DNA from: Hydrocarboniphaga effusa AP103
GTDB lineage: Bacteria; Pseudomonadota; Gammaproteobacteria; Nevskiales; Nevskiaceae
Assembly (NCBI RefSeq): GCF_000271305.1
Contig: NZ_AKGD01000001.1
Coordinates: forward strand, 1,860,001-1,924,000
DNA length: 64,000 nt
Reading direction: 5' to 3'
Below the pieces are notes generated by a model that saw nothing but the letters and a program-made list of their open reading frames with translations, did no database searches and was not told where the DNA came from. The position numbers were made by a program, and so were the translations under genes. Shown here piece by piece: positions 1 through 10,714 of the stretch; within the stretch, counting starts at the first letter, position 1; each line of letters opens with the position of its first letter.

Positions 1-79
1 GCCTTTTGATCGAGGGGCTTGGATGACATAATTCTGGCCCGCATCATAGACGCCCTGCGTCCCCTTTCGCGCTCCCACC

Positions 80-505
80 ATGCAGCAGTATCTCGAATTC
101 GCCTCCCATCACCCCTTGCTGTTTTCCGCGCTCGGCCTGGTGTTCGTGCTGTTCATCGCCAATGAAGTGCACGGTAGCTTCAAGGGCGGCAAGCGCCTGT
201 CGATTCCGGACGCGATCCGGCTCATCAACGACCGCGAACCGATCATCGTCGACGTGCGTCCGGCGCCGGATTTCAAGCGTTCGCACCTGCTCAACGCCAT
301 CAACATCCCGCTCACCAAGTTCGACTCGCGCGCCAGCGAGATCGGCAAGGACAAGAGCCGTCCGGTGCTGCTCTACGACATGATGGGCGGCGGTGCCGGC
401 GAGGCGGCCGAGAAGCTCAAGAAGCTCGGCCACACCGAGGCGTATCCGCTGCGTGGCGGCTTCAACGGCTGGCTCGGCGCGAGCATGCCGGTGACCGCCA
501 AGTAA
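80..505 (+). CDS. yibN: YibN-like membrane-anchored rhodanese-fold protein
   Basis: A 141-residue protein with one N-terminal membrane segment (about residues 11-28) and then a rhodanese domain (about 40-140). The usual active-site cysteine is absent: the loop reads LLYDMMGGG, with Asp100 where the sulfur-carrying Cys normally sits. Sulfurtransferase activity is therefore unlikely, and a binding or scaffold role is more probable. The order yibN-grxC-secB-gpsA matches enterobacteria, which supports the name. It lies 20 bases upstream of the glutaredoxin gene, probably in one operon. The fold call is firm; the function is not known. Confidence 0.85.
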   Translation: MQQYLEFASHHPLLFSALGLVFVLFIANEVHGSFKGGKRLSIPDAIRLINDREPIIVDVRPAPDFKRSHLLNAINIPLTKFDSRASEIGKDKSRPVLLYDMMGGGAGEAAEKLKKLGHTEAYPLRGGFNGWLGASMPVTAK

Positions 506-525
506 GCGCGACAGGAAGACACGCC

Positions 526-780
526 ATGGCCCGCATCCGCGTCTACTCCACCGACTACTGCCCGTACTGCGTGATGGCCAAGCGCCTGCTCGAGCGCAAG
601 GGCGCGGCTTACGAGGAGATTCGCGTGGACCACGACGACGCCCTGCGCCAGGAGATGATGCGCCTCTCGGGCCGCCGCACGGTTCCGCAGATCTTCATCG
701 GCGAAACCCACGTCGGCGGCTTCGACGACCTGTCCGCGCTCGACCGCGCCGGTGGCCTGGACCCGCTGCTGGCGGCCTAG
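526..780 (+). CDS. grxC: Glutaredoxin 3 (GrxC)
   Basis: An 84-residue cytoplasmic glutaredoxin, the normal length for the family. It carries the dithiol active site C12-P-Y-C15, the cis-proline motif TVPQIFIG and the GGFDDL glutathione-binding end. It reduces protein and ribonucleotide reductase disulfides using glutathione. It sits between the rhodanese-like gene and secB, as in many gammaproteobacteria. Confidence 0.95.
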   Translation: MARIRVYSTDYCPYCVMAKRLLERKGAAYEEIRVDHDDALRQEMMRLSGRRTVPQIFIGETHVGGFDDLSALDRAGGLDPLLAA

Positions 781-910
781 CCCGGACCCGGCCCGTCCAA
801 GGCCGGTCACGATTCCGCTTTAAACTGCGGCCCGCGCCAAAAGCCGCGACCGAACAAGAAAGCTGTCCTCCTTCCCGCTTCGCCTTTTAGAAAATCCGGA
901 GTTTTGCCTC

Positions 911-1438
911 ATGGCTGCAGACGCCCCCAATGCCGTCCCCACCAACGCGCCGCAGGCCGATGCCCGCCAGGTCGCGCTGCAGAAGTTCTACGTCAAGGAC
1001 GCGTCCGTCGAAGTGCCGCTGGCTCCGCAGATCTTCACGCGCCCCTGGCAGCCGCAGGTCGACGTCAACGTCGGCACCGCGGTGCAGCCGCTCGGCGACG
1101 ATCAGTTCAACCTCACGCTGACGGTCACCGTGACCGCCAAGCTCGGCGAAGACATCGCCTTCCTCGTCGAAGTGCAGCAGGCCGGCATCTTCGTGGCGCG
1201 CGGCTTCACCAACGAGAACGAGCGCGCCGCGATTCTCGCCGGCTACTGCCCGAGCCTGCTGTTCCCGTTCGCCCGCGAAGCGGTCTCCGATTTCGTGCAG
1301 AAGGCGGGCTTCCCGCAGCTGCTGCTGCAGCCGATCAATTTCGAGGCGCTGTTCCTCGAGCACGTGAACCGCCAGCGCGCCGCGGCCGCCGGCCAGGCCG
1401 GGGCGGACGCCAACGTCAACGTCCAGGTCAGCCACTAG
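911..1438 (+). CDS. secB: Protein-export chaperone SecB
   Basis: A 175-residue tetrameric chaperone that keeps preproteins unfolded and hands them to SecA. The core is typical (FYVKDASVEVP near the start; then QPWQP-like, AFLVEVQQAGIF and CPSLLFPFAREAVSD segments; GGFPQLLLQPINF-like end). There is a family-typical acidic or Asn-rich disordered tail after residue 155. The 130-base gap after grxC probably holds its own promoter. gpsA follows after 18 bases, as in E. coli. Confidence 0.96.
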   Translation: MAADAPNAVPTNAPQADARQVALQKFYVKDASVEVPLAPQIFTRPWQPQVDVNVGTAVQPLGDDQFNLTLTVTVTAKLGEDIAFLVEVQQAGIFVARGFTNENERAAILAGYCPSLLFPFAREAVSDFVQKAGFPQLLLQPINFEALFLEHVNRQRAAAAGQAGADANVNVQVSH

Positions 1439-1456
1439 TCGGCGGACCCGCACGCC

Positions 1457-2455
1457 ATGAAAAGCATCGCCGTCCTCGGCGCCGGCTCCTACGGCACCGC
1501 GCTGGCGATCCAGCTCGCGCGCCGGGGCACGCCGGTCAGCCTGTGGGGACGCGATGCCAAGGCGCTGGCCGAGATGGAAAGCCGCCGTCTCAACGAACGC
1601 TACCTGCCCGAGGCGCATTTTCCGGTCGGCCTGACTGCGAGCTCCGAGCTCGGCGCGGTACTCGCCGAGGCCGACGAGGTGCTCATCGTCGTGCCGAGCC
1701 AGGCGCTGCGCGAGACGCTGCGCAAGATCGAGCCGATGCTCAAGCCCGGCCAGGGCATCGCCTGCGCGATGAAGGGCATCGAGGCCGGCAGCGGCAAGCT
1801 CGTGCACGAAGTGGTCGCCGAGGAGCTCGGCGACAACCGGCCGCTCGCGATCATCTCGGGCCCGACCTTCGCCAAGGAGCTCGGCCTGGGCCTGCCGACC
1901 GCGGTCACCGTGGCTTCCACCGACACCGCCTACGCCGAGCGCATCGCCAATGCCCTGCACGGCGACGGCTTTCGCGCGTATACGGCCAGCGACGTCGTCG
2001 GCGTCGAGATCGGCGGCTCGGTCAAGAACGTGCTCGCGATCGCGGTCGGCATCGCCGATGGCCTCGGCCTCGGCGCGAATACGCGCGCGGCGCTGATCAC
2101 GCGCGGGCTCGCCGAGATCATGCGGCTGGGCCAGGCCATGGGAGGCCGCGCCGAAACGCTGATGGGCCTGTCCGGCCTCGGCGATCTGGTGCTGACCTGC
2201 ACCGACAACCAGTCGCGCAACCGCCGCATGGGTTTGCTGCTGGCCCAGGGCAAGACCGTCGCCGAAGCGACGGCCGAGATCCAGCAGGTGGTCGAAGGCG
2301 TGCGCGTGGCGCCCGAAGTGCGTCGCCTGGCCGAGCGCCACAAGGTCAGCATGCCGATCACCGACGTGATCTGCCGCGTGCTGCTCGGCGAGATTTCGCC
2401 GGTCGAGGCGGTGCGCAGCCTGGCGACACGGCCCTCGAAGGCCGAGAACCAGTAA
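1457..2455 (+). CDS. gpsA: NAD(P)H-dependent glycerol-3-phosphate dehydrogenase
   Basis: A 332-residue cytoplasmic enzyme reducing dihydroxyacetone phosphate to sn-glycerol-3-phosphate, the backbone precursor of phospholipids. An N-terminal Rossmann motif GAGSYGTALA (residues 8-17) and the GPTFAKEL segment are visible. The catalytic-lysine region GSVKNVLAIAVG and the GLSGLGDLVLTC motif of the C-terminal helical domain are also present. Full length. Probably cotranscribed with secB. It is convergent with the next gene, whose stop is 10 bases away. Confidence 0.97.
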   Translation: MKSIAVLGAGSYGTALAIQLARRGTPVSLWGRDAKALAEMESRRLNERYLPEAHFPVGLTASSELGAVLAEADEVLIVVPSQALRETLRKIEPMLKPGQGIACAMKGIEAGSGKLVHEVVAEELGDNRPLAIISGPTFAKELGLGLPTAVTVASTDTAYAERIANALHGDGFRAYTASDVVGVEIGGSVKNVLAIAVGIADGLGLGANTRAALITRGLAEIMRLGQAMGGRAETLMGLSGLGDLVLTCTDNQSRNRRMGLLLAQGKTVAEATAEIQQVVEGVRVAPEVRRLAERHKVSMPITDVICRVLLGEISPVEAVRSLATRPSKAENQ

Positions 2456-2465
2456 GGCCGCCGCC

Positions 2466-3164
2466 TCAGCGGCACAGGCCGAAGCCGCCGCGATCCAGAT
2501 GCAGGTGATCGCGATGCGCGGCGTTGTAATCCGGGCTCAGCACCGTGCTGAAACTGTCGCAGGCGCCGTCGCGAATCTCGTGCAGGAAGGCCGCGTCCAC
2601 GGCCTCGCCGTCCCAGTCCGCCGCGATGCGCACGCGATGTCCATTGGCGAGCACCACGCCGGCGAAATCGAAGGCATCGGCGGTGGCATGGCGGCTGCGC
2701 CTTCCCTGGCGGCCGGCGATGTCGCGACAGGCATAGCTGCCGAAGTGCTCGATGCGGGCGACCGCCGAGCCGTAGTGACGCTGCGCCGCCGGCTGCAGGC
2801 GGTGGCGCTCCCATAGCGACAGGGCCACCGCGCTGCGACAGGACAGCGTGAACGCCTCGACGCGCGCACTCGTGGCGTCGATGCGCACCGCATTGCGAAA
2901 GCCGCAGCCCGCGCCGGTGTCGCGGTCCTCGACCGGCGTGTAGCGCAGCGCGGTCTGCGCGAGCACGGCGCGGCATTGAGCGTCGTCGCGGTCGAGCCGT
3001 CGCAGCTTGAACGCGGTGAGCCAGTTCGGCGCCTCGTCCACGCGCAGCGGTGCGAACGGATGGTGGCGATCGGGAATGCGCAGCAAACCCGCCGCCGAGG
3101 CCCAGGCGAGCGCGCCCGCTGCGGTGACCGCCATCGCCAGCCCGCACCATCGGCGCTTACGCAT
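2466..3164 (-). CDS. Extensin-like family protein, secreted or membrane-anchored
   Basis: A 232-residue protein with an N-terminal hydrophobic segment (about residues 8-27) acting as signal peptide or anchor. It then shows an extensin-like C-terminal domain: a conserved Cys pattern, SxAxVxAFTLSC-like and HATADAFDFAGV segments, and a final HRDHLHLDRGGFGLCR. The His/Asp-rich end resembles metal-dependent peptidoglycan-active folds of the D-Ala-D-Ala carboxypeptidase type. That activity is inference. Monocistronic, on the opposite strand to both neighbours. Confidence 0.8.
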   Translation of the reverse strand: MRKRRWCGLAMAVTAAGALAWASAAGLLRIPDRHHPFAPLRVDEAPNWLTAFKLRRLDRDDAQCRAVLAQTALRYTPVEDRDTGAGCGFRNAVRIDATSARVEAFTLSCRSAVALSLWERHRLQPAAQRHYGSAVARIEHFGSYACRDIAGRQGRRSRHATADAFDFAGVVLANGHRVRIAADWDGEAVDAAFLHEIRDGACDSFSTVLSPDYNAAHRDHLHLDRGGFGLCR

Positions 3165-3285
3165 CGCATGTCCGCCTAAAAAAGATCACCGCTGCGACCG
3201 CCGCCGGCGCCACCGGGTTCATCGAACTGAGTCATCGAGCCGAGCCGTCGAGACAGCATCGGCTCGGCCGGGCGATCATGCGCGC

Positions 3286-5127
<1,842 letters not shown>

Positions 5128-5151
5128 GGGCGGAGCCGAACGTCCGCCCGC

Positions 5152-5760
5152 TTACGCCAGGAACAGGTAGGCGAGCCCCACCAGATAGCCCGCGCAGCCG
5201 ATCGCGACTTTGTGCCGCGCATCCCGCAGGCGCGCGATGAAGGCCGAGAACAGCAGCGACAGCACGAAGTAGTACGGCACCACCTGGATCGAGGTCAGGT
5301 GCCAGAGATCGCCGGGCAGGTAATAGAAGTAATAGCGGCCCAGGATCGCCAGCATGCCGAGATTGGCGATGATCTCGAGCAGCGGCCCGGCGCTCGCGTG
5401 CTTGAGCAGCAGCGCCGCGCGGCGCAGGCCGGGGCGCGGTTTCCATTGCGCCAGCGCCTGCTCGCTCAGATACACATGCCAGCCGTACAGCGGCCAGATC
5501 GCGAAGTTGTACAGCGAGGTATAGCCGCCGTGCGTCGGCGCGACGCGGTACTGCCAGAGCTGCGCGCCGAACAGCTCGAAGTGCAGCCGGCCGATCAGCA
5601 CTTCGCTGACGATGCAGATCGGAAACGCCAGGCCCATGTAGAGCCCGATGGTCGGCGCATCGAGCGCCAGCGGCCGCCGCGCCAGCAGCACGCGCCAGAG
5701 GGCGTAGATGACGGCAAAGCCGAAGACGAAGCCGCCGGCGCCCTTGAGCAGCAAGCTCAT
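5152..5760 (-). CDS. Conserved integral membrane protein, unknown function
   Basis: A 202-residue protein with about six hydrophobic segments spread over its length and aromatic-rich loops (GRYYFYYLPGDLWHLTS). I do not recognise a named family. Codon bias and a clean start/stop support a real gene. It is followed on the same strand by trmL, so a loose operon with the tRNA methylase is possible, but no functional link is evident. Confidence 0.65.
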   Translation of the reverse strand: MSLLLKGAGGFVFGFAVIYALWRVLLARRPLALDAPTIGLYMGLAFPICIVSEVLIGRLHFELFGAQLWQYRVAPTHGGYTSLYNFAIWPLYGWHVYLSEQALAQWKPRPGLRRAALLLKHASAGPLLEIIANLGMLAILGRYYFYYLPGDLWHLTSIQVVPYYFVLSLLFSAFIARLRDARHKVAIGCAGYLVGLAYLFLA

Positions 5761-5791
5761 CGCAGGAAATTCATCGCAGCAAGCTCATCGC

Positions 5792-6256
5792 TCATTCCCC
5801 GCCATCGAAACCGCGCTGACGCCAGGCTTCGTACACGGTGATCGCGACGCTGTTCGACAGGTTCAGGCTGCGCGAGCCGGGCCGCATCGGCAGGCGGATG
5901 CACCGCTCCGGGCCGAGTTCGTCGAGCAGCGCCTGCGGCAGGCCGCGCGTTTCGGGGCCGAACAGCAGCACGTCGCCGTCGCGGTACGGCATCTGGTCGT
6001 GGCGGCGGCTGCCGCGCGTCGACAGCGCGAGCAGGCGCGCATCGCCGATGGCGGCGCGGAACGCGGCGAAATCCGCATGCAGCACGATGGTCGCCTGATC
6101 GCGATAGTCGAGCCCGGCGCGGCGCATGCGCGCGTCGTCGAGCGTGAAGCCGAGCGGCTGGATCAGATGCAGGCGCGCGCCCGAATTCGCGCACAGCCGC
6201 ATGACGTTGCCGGTGTTCGGCGGAATTTCGGGCTGGTACAGCGCGACGTCGATCAT
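5792..6256 (-). CDS. trmL: tRNA (cytidine/uridine(34)-2'-O)-methyltransferase TrmL
   Basis: A 154-residue SPOUT-fold methyltransferase, normal TrmL length. It has the three knot motifs: [15 protein letters not shown] (about 11-25), [11 protein letters not shown] (about 92-102), and [18 protein letters not shown] near the C-terminus. It 2'-O-methylates the wobble base of tRNA-Leu using S-adenosylmethionine. The stop is close to the upstream end of the membrane-protein gene. A DUF2007 gene starts 24 bases upstream on the same strand. Confidence 0.94.
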   Translation of the reverse strand: MIDVALYQPEIPPNTGNVMRLCANSGARLHLIQPLGFTLDDARMRRAGLDYRDQATIVLHADFAAFRAAIGDARLLALSTRGSRRHDQMPYRDGDVLLFGPETRGLPQALLDELGPERCIRLPMRPGSRSLNLSNSVAITVYEAWRQRGFDGGE

Positions 6257-6277
6257 TCGGCGGTTCGGGAAAGAGAC

Positions 6278-6580
6278 TTAAGCGGGGCGGTCGAGGCCGC
6301 AGTTCCAGCAGAGTTCGAAATGCTGCGGCACGTCCTGGCCGCAGCCGCAGCGCCAGATCGAGTGGATCAGCGCGCGGCGTTCGTACTCGCGCAGCAGCGC
6401 GCGAGCGCGTGTTTCGTCGGCCGGGTCCAGCAGGTACAGGCGCGGATATTCGAGCGGCAGTTCGCCGCGCGCGGCCCACAGGAACGCACCGTCGATGCGC
6501 ACCCCGATCTCGTGCTGGGCGAGATAATCGGCCACCAGCTGGGCTTCGACGGGATCGGCGGCGAGGTAGAGCGCGGGCAT
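6278..6580 (-). CDS. DUF2007-family protein with C-terminal zinc ribbon
   Basis: A 100-residue protein. The start MPALYLAADPVEAQ is preferred over ATGs 24 and 36 bases upstream because DUF2007 domains begin at this strand. The first 65 residues match the PII-like putative signal-transducing DUF2007 fold. The last 30 carry paired cysteines (CGCGQ and CWNCG) that look like a rubredoxin-type zinc site. Function unknown. It precedes trmL in the same direction with a 21-base gap. Confidence 0.7.
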   Translation of the reverse strand: MPALYLAADPVEAQLVADYLAQHEIGVRIDGAFLWAARGELPLEYPRLYLLDPADETRARALLREYERRALIHSIWRCGCGQDVPQHFELCWNCGLDRPA

Positions 6581-6694
6581 GCGCGGGAGCATCGACACGG
6601 CGTGGCGGAGCGTCAAGCCGCGGCCCGGCTTGCGATTGACACTGTAAAACGGCGGCGCCTAGTCTCGACCACTTTTCGCCCAGGCTTTTCCGAC

Positions 6695-7012
6695 ATGAAA
6701 TCCCGCTCGTTCGTCATCTCCGCGCTGGTCACCGCGGCGCTCGTCGTCGGCACCGCCAATGCGCAGTCCGATTCCAGCAGCCCGTACAACGACAGCCTCG
6801 ACAACTCGCCGTCCGCCGGCGCGATGGCCTTCGACCTGATCCTCGTGCGCCCGATCAGCCTGGTCGCGACGGTACTCGGCTCGGGCCTGTTCATCCTGAG
6901 CCTGCCGCTCGCGCTCGTGCAGCGCGATGCCCCGATCGCCGCGGCGAACAAGCTCGTGGTCGAGCCGGCGCGCTACACCTTCGATCGTCCGCTCGGGGTG
7001 ATGGAGCAGTAG
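6695..7012 (+). CDS. Small secreted or membrane protein, unknown function
   Basis: A 105-residue protein beginning MKSRSFVISALVTAALVVGTANA, a clear signal peptide with an AxA site. A hydrophobic stretch (about 50-75) and a conserved-looking tail ARYTFDRPLG follow. Similar small proteins occur in other gammaproteobacteria but have no known role. The start at 6695 is chosen for the signal peptide; the long upstream open frame is not coding. It diverges from the DUF2007 gene. Confidence 0.65.
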   Translation: MKSRSFVISALVTAALVVGTANAQSDSSSPYNDSLDNSPSAGAMAFDLILVRPISLVATVLGSGLFILSLPLALVQRDAPIAAANKLVVEPARYTFDRPLGVMEQ

Positions 7013-7040
7013 GAAAGCATCGAGCCTGGGGCGATGGAGC

Positions 7041-7168
7041 AAGCAGCCGCCTCGCTCCCTCTCCCCGGGAGAGGGCCGGTGTGAGGGATTCTCCGGCACA
7101 GCCCAGTTCGGCTATCCACTGAGAATCCCTCATCCGCCCTTCGGGCAGCATCGAACGGTGGGAGAAGG
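7041..7168. repeat. Dispersed intergenic repeat, copy 1
   Basis: This intergenic stretch has CCCTCTCCCCGGGAGAGGG as a near-perfect palindrome, followed by GTGAGGGATTCTC and, inverted 40 bases on, GAGAATCCCTCATCCG. The same CCCTCTCC/GGAGAGGG and CCTCA/TGAGG words recur near 11.7, 14.9 and 63.95 kb, always between genes. The whole is an imperfect cruciform-forming element. It may act as a transcription terminator between convergent genes. Confidence 0.7.
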
Positions 7169-7185
7169 CTTTGAAGCGCCAGCCT

Positions 7186-10038
7186 TCAACGCAGCACTTT
7201 GCCGTCCGCGTCGAGCACCTTCACCTCGCCGAGCTTGAGCGCGCGCACCGGCGCTTCGATCTTCGACAGGTCGCCGACGATGACCCAGGTCAGCTGATCG
7301 GGCTTGAGGAATTTCTTCGCCGCCGCATCGGCCTGCTGCGTGGTCATCGCCTCGACCTTCGGCACGAGGTCGTTGTAGTAGCTGTCGGGCAGGCCGAACT
7401 GCAGGATGTTCAAGTACGAACCGGCCACTTCGCCGGCGGTTTCGTTGTCGCCCGGCAGGCCGACCACGAGGTTGTCGGCCGACAGCTGCAGCTCGGTTTT
7501 GCTCACGCCCTTCTTGCCGACGAAGCCGCGCAGCTCGCGATCCATCTCCTTGATCGATTCGACGGTCTTGTCGGCCTGCACCGGCGCATAGGCCAGGAAC
7601 GGACGCGGCCCCTTGGTGGTGCCGAGCACGCTGCTGGCGCCGTAGCTCCAGTGCTTGTCCTCGCGCAGGTTGAGGTTCAGGCGCGACATGAACATGCCGC
7701 CGAGCACGTTGTTGGCGAGCGTCATCGCCAGATCGTCCGGATCGTTCTTCGGCGGTGCGATCGAGACGGCGGAAACCAGCGTCTGCGCCGCACCGGTCTT
7801 GTTGATCAGGAACACGCGCGGAGCCGCCGGAGCCGCGACTTCGGCCATATTCTTCTTCGGCAAAGCAGCGGCCGGCGCCTTCCAGTCGCCGAGGCGCGCT
7901 TCGAGCAGCGGCTTGATTTCGGCCAGCGTGGTATCGCCGACGATCAGCAGCTGCGCATTGTCCGGACGCACCCAGCGCGCGTAGAAGGCTTCGAGATCGT
8001 CGCGCGTGAGCGCGGCCACCGCGGCCTCGTTGCCGTTGCCCGAGCGCGGGTTCGAGTAGGCGTGATCGGGGCCGTAGATCAGGCCCGGATAAAGGCGCGT
8101 GAGCAGGCCCACCGGCTGCGATTTTTCCTGCGCGATCGCGGCGAGGCGCTGCTGCTTCATGCGCTCGAGCTCATCGGCCGGGAAGTTCGGATGCAGCAGC
8201 ACGTCGGCGAACAGATCGAGCGAGGGCTTGAGCTGGCGCTTGAGCGCGTTGAGGCCGATCAGCAGCGAATCCTGGTTCGCGGTGGCCGCGATGCGGGCGC
8301 CGAGGTCTTCGGACTCGGCCGCGATCTGCTGCGAGGTCTTGCTGTCGGTACCTTCGTCGATCATATCGAGCATCATCTTGGCGGTGCCCGCGCCGATGCC
8401 GAGATCAGCCGAATAACCCGCGTCGACCATCAGCGAAGCCTGCACCACCGGCACTTCGTGGCGCTCGGCGAGCAGCACGCGCAGGCCGTTGCTCAAGGTC
8501 GTGCGCTGCAGCGGCGGCAATTTCAGCGCGGGCGCATCGCCGGGCTTGGGCAGCTTGGACCGATCGGCGCCGGTCTTGGCCGTGGTGTATTCGGGAAACG
8601 GTTCGACGGTCAGCGTGAAGCGGCCGTCGGAGAGCCAGTCGCGCGTGGTTTGCCGCACTTTTTCGGGCGTGGCCGCGAACACCCAGTCGAGCTCTTTCTT
8701 GTAGTAGTCCGGCGAGCCGCAATAGACCTGGTATTGCGCGAGCTGGGACGATTTGCCGGTGAAGCCGTCGACGCGCTCGAGGCCTCGCACGAAGCTCGAT
8801 TCGAGGCCGATCTTCACGCGCTCGAGTTCCTGCTCGGTCGGGCCGTCCTTCAAAAAGCGCGTGAGTTCTTCCTCGATCGCCTGCTCGACTTTCGCAGTCT
8901 CCACGCCCGGTGCGACGGTGGTCATGAGCTGCAGCTGCGAGCCGATTTCGAACGGGCCGATGCCGGCGCCGACATCGGTTGCGATGCGGTCGCGATAGAC
9001 CAGGCGCTGATACAGCCGGCTGTTCTTGCCGTTGGCCAGAATCTCGCTCGCGGCCTGCAGCAGATTGGTGTCGTAGGCGCAGAAGCCCGGCACGTTCCAG
9101 GTTTGATACAGCCGCGCCTGCGGCACGCGATCCTGGATCGTCGAGCGCTTGTTGCCGCTCATCTTGGCGACCCAGTCGCCATGGCGCTCGCGCACCGGGC
9201 CGGACGGAATGTCGCCGAAGTAGTGCTCGACCTTCTTGATCACCTCGTCGGTGTTCACGTCGCCCGCGAGCACCAGCACCGCGTTGGCCGCGCCGTAGTT
9301 GTCGGCGAACCACTGCTTCACGTCGGTCAGCGTGGCCGCGTTGAGATCGGCTTCCGAGCCGATCGTGGTCCACGAATACGGATGGCCGGCCGGATAGGTT
9401 TCGCGCGCGATCAGGTCGTCGACCTTGCCGTAGGGCTCGTTCTCGCCCTGGCGCTTTTCGTTGAGCACCACCTCGCGCTGCTCGTTGAGCTTCTTCTGGT
9501 CGATGGCGCCGACCAGATGGCCCATGCGATCCGATTCCATCCACAGCGTCATGTCGAGCGCCGAGGTCGGCACGTTCTCGAAATAGTTGGTGCGGTCGTA
9601 CCAGGTGGTGCCGTTCATCTTGCTCGCGCCGACGGCTTCGAGCGGGCGGAAGAATTCGTCGTCGAGATGCTCGGAGCCGTTGAACATCAGGTGCTCGAAC
9701 AAGTGCGCGAAGCCGGTGCGGCCCGGACGCTCGTCCTTGCTGCCGACGTGATACCAGACGTTGACCGCGACGATCGGCGCCTTGTGGTCCTCGTGCACGA
9801 TCAGCGTCAGCCCGTTGGGGAGGATATGCTTGGTGTACGGGATATCGAAGGCCTGCGAGCGCGCAGCCGAGGCTTTCGGCGGCTTGGCCGCATCGGCCAG
9901 AGGCGTGGCGGCCGAAGGGGTCGAAGCATCGGGCTTGGTCGAGGCGGAACCCGCGCAGGCCGCCAGAGCACCCGACAACAACATGCACGAGAGCGGCGAG
10001 CGCAGGACTCGCGCGGCGAGACGATCCAGAGAAGGCAT
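7186..10038 (-). CDS. M16-family zinc metalloprotease lipoprotein, tandem domains
   Basis: A 950-residue protein. The start at 10038 gives a lipoprotein signal peptide with the lipobox LAAC (Cys28); the longer open frame upstream is not coding. The first M16 domain holds the inverted zinc motif H112-L-F-E-H116. A second, non-catalytic M16 domain begins near residue 520. Family members are periplasmic peptidases that degrade short peptides, cleaving inside a clamshell chamber. Length fits a fused active plus inactive pair, as in pitrilysin-type enzymes. Monocistronic and divergent from ampD. Confidence 0.9.
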   Translation of the reverse strand: MPSLDRLAARVLRSPLSCMLLSGALAACAGSASTKPDASTPSAATPLADAAKPPKASAARSQAFDIPYTKHILPNGLTLIVHEDHKAPIVAVNVWYHVGSKDERPGRTGFAHLFEHLMFNGSEHLDDEFFRPLEAVGASKMNGTTWYDRTNYFENVPTSALDMTLWMESDRMGHLVGAIDQKKLNEQREVVLNEKRQGENEPYGKVDDLIARETYPAGHPYSWTTIGSEADLNAATLTDVKQWFADNYGAANAVLVLAGDVNTDEVIKKVEHYFGDIPSGPVRERHGDWVAKMSGNKRSTIQDRVPQARLYQTWNVPGFCAYDTNLLQAASEILANGKNSRLYQRLVYRDRIATDVGAGIGPFEIGSQLQLMTTVAPGVETAKVEQAIEEELTRFLKDGPTEQELERVKIGLESSFVRGLERVDGFTGKSSQLAQYQVYCGSPDYYKKELDWVFAATPEKVRQTTRDWLSDGRFTLTVEPFPEYTTAKTGADRSKLPKPGDAPALKLPPLQRTTLSNGLRVLLAERHEVPVVQASLMVDAGYSADLGIGAGTAKMMLDMIDEGTDSKTSQQIAAESEDLGARIAATANQDSLLIGLNALKRQLKPSLDLFADVLLHPNFPADELERMKQQRLAAIAQEKSQPVGLLTRLYPGLIYGPDHAYSNPRSGNGNEAAVAALTRDDLEAFYARWVRPDNAQLLIVGDTTLAEIKPLLEARLGDWKAPAAALPKKNMAEVAAPAAPRVFLINKTGAAQTLVSAVSIAPPKNDPDDLAMTLANNVLGGMFMSRLNLNLREDKHWSYGASSVLGTTKGPRPFLAYAPVQADKTVESIKEMDRELRGFVGKKGVSKTELQLSADNLVVGLPGDNETAGEVAGSYLNILQFGLPDSYYNDLVPKVEAMTTQQADAAAKKFLKPDQLTWVIVGDLSKIEAPVRALKLGEVKVLDADGKVLR

Positions 10039-10113
10039 GGACAATTCCGTTGGAAATTTTTCTGAGGCAGGGATGCATTGTGCCGCGCTCGCAGCGGCAG
10101 GGCTCAGATCGTG

Positions 10114-10710
10114 ATGCGCTTTGCTAGTTCCGTGGACGACAAAACGGGCTGGCGAGTCGAGCGGCATCGGCTGGGCGGCGCGCGCCAACGGCCCTCGCCG
10201 CATTTCGACGAGCGGCCCGCCGAGACCGGCGCGATCGAGCTGCTGGTGATCCACGCCATCTCGCTGCCGCCCGAGCAGTTCGGCGGGCCGTGGATCGACG
10301 CGCTGTTCGCCGGCACGCTCGATCCGGCCGCGCATCCGTACTTCGAAACCATCCAGGGCCTGCGCGTGTCCGCGCATTGCTGCATCTTCCGCGACGGCAG
10401 CATCACCCAGTACGTCGATTTCGATCGCCGCGCCTGGCACGCGGGCGCCTCCGAATGGCGAGGCCGCACGCGGGCGAACGATTTTTCGATCGGCATCGAA
10501 CTCGAAGGCAGCGACACCCAGGCCTTCGAGCCCGCGCAGTACGAGACGCTCGCGGGCGTGACCTCCGCGCTGCTGGCCGCGTATCCGACGCTGTCGCGGG
10601 ATGCGATCGCGGGGCATTCGGACATCGCCCCGGGCCGCAAGACCGACCCGGGCCCGCACTTCGACTGGGCCGGCTACCGCACCCGGCTCGCCTCGCTGCT
10701 GGCATCATGA
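10114..10710 (+). CDS. ampD: 1,6-anhydro-N-acetylmuramyl-L-alanine amidase AmpD
   Basis: A 198-residue cytoplasmic amidase of peptidoglycan recycling, which removes the peptide from anhydromuropeptides and so limits AmpR-dependent beta-lactamase induction. Zinc ligands are visible in VIHAISLPP (His47), in the C-terminal AGHSDIAPGRKTDPG motif (His and Asp) and in the SAHCCIFRDG region. A GTG three bases upstream of the chosen ATG is an equal alternative. ampE follows 4 bases after the stop. Confidence 0.95.
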   Translation: MRFASSVDDKTGWRVERHRLGGARQRPSPHFDERPAETGAIELLVIHAISLPPEQFGGPWIDALFAGTLDPAAHPYFETIQGLRVSAHCCIFRDGSITQYVDFDRRAWHAGASEWRGRTRANDFSIGIELEGSDTQAFEPAQYETLAGVTSALLAAYPTLSRDAIAGHSDIAPGRKTDPGPHFDWAGYRTRLASLLAS

Positions 10711-10714
10711 GCCC

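Noticed and set aside
7041-7168. CRISPR array from repeated short words
   Set aside because: The repeats are palindromic, irregularly spaced and lack unique spacers; no cas genes are present.
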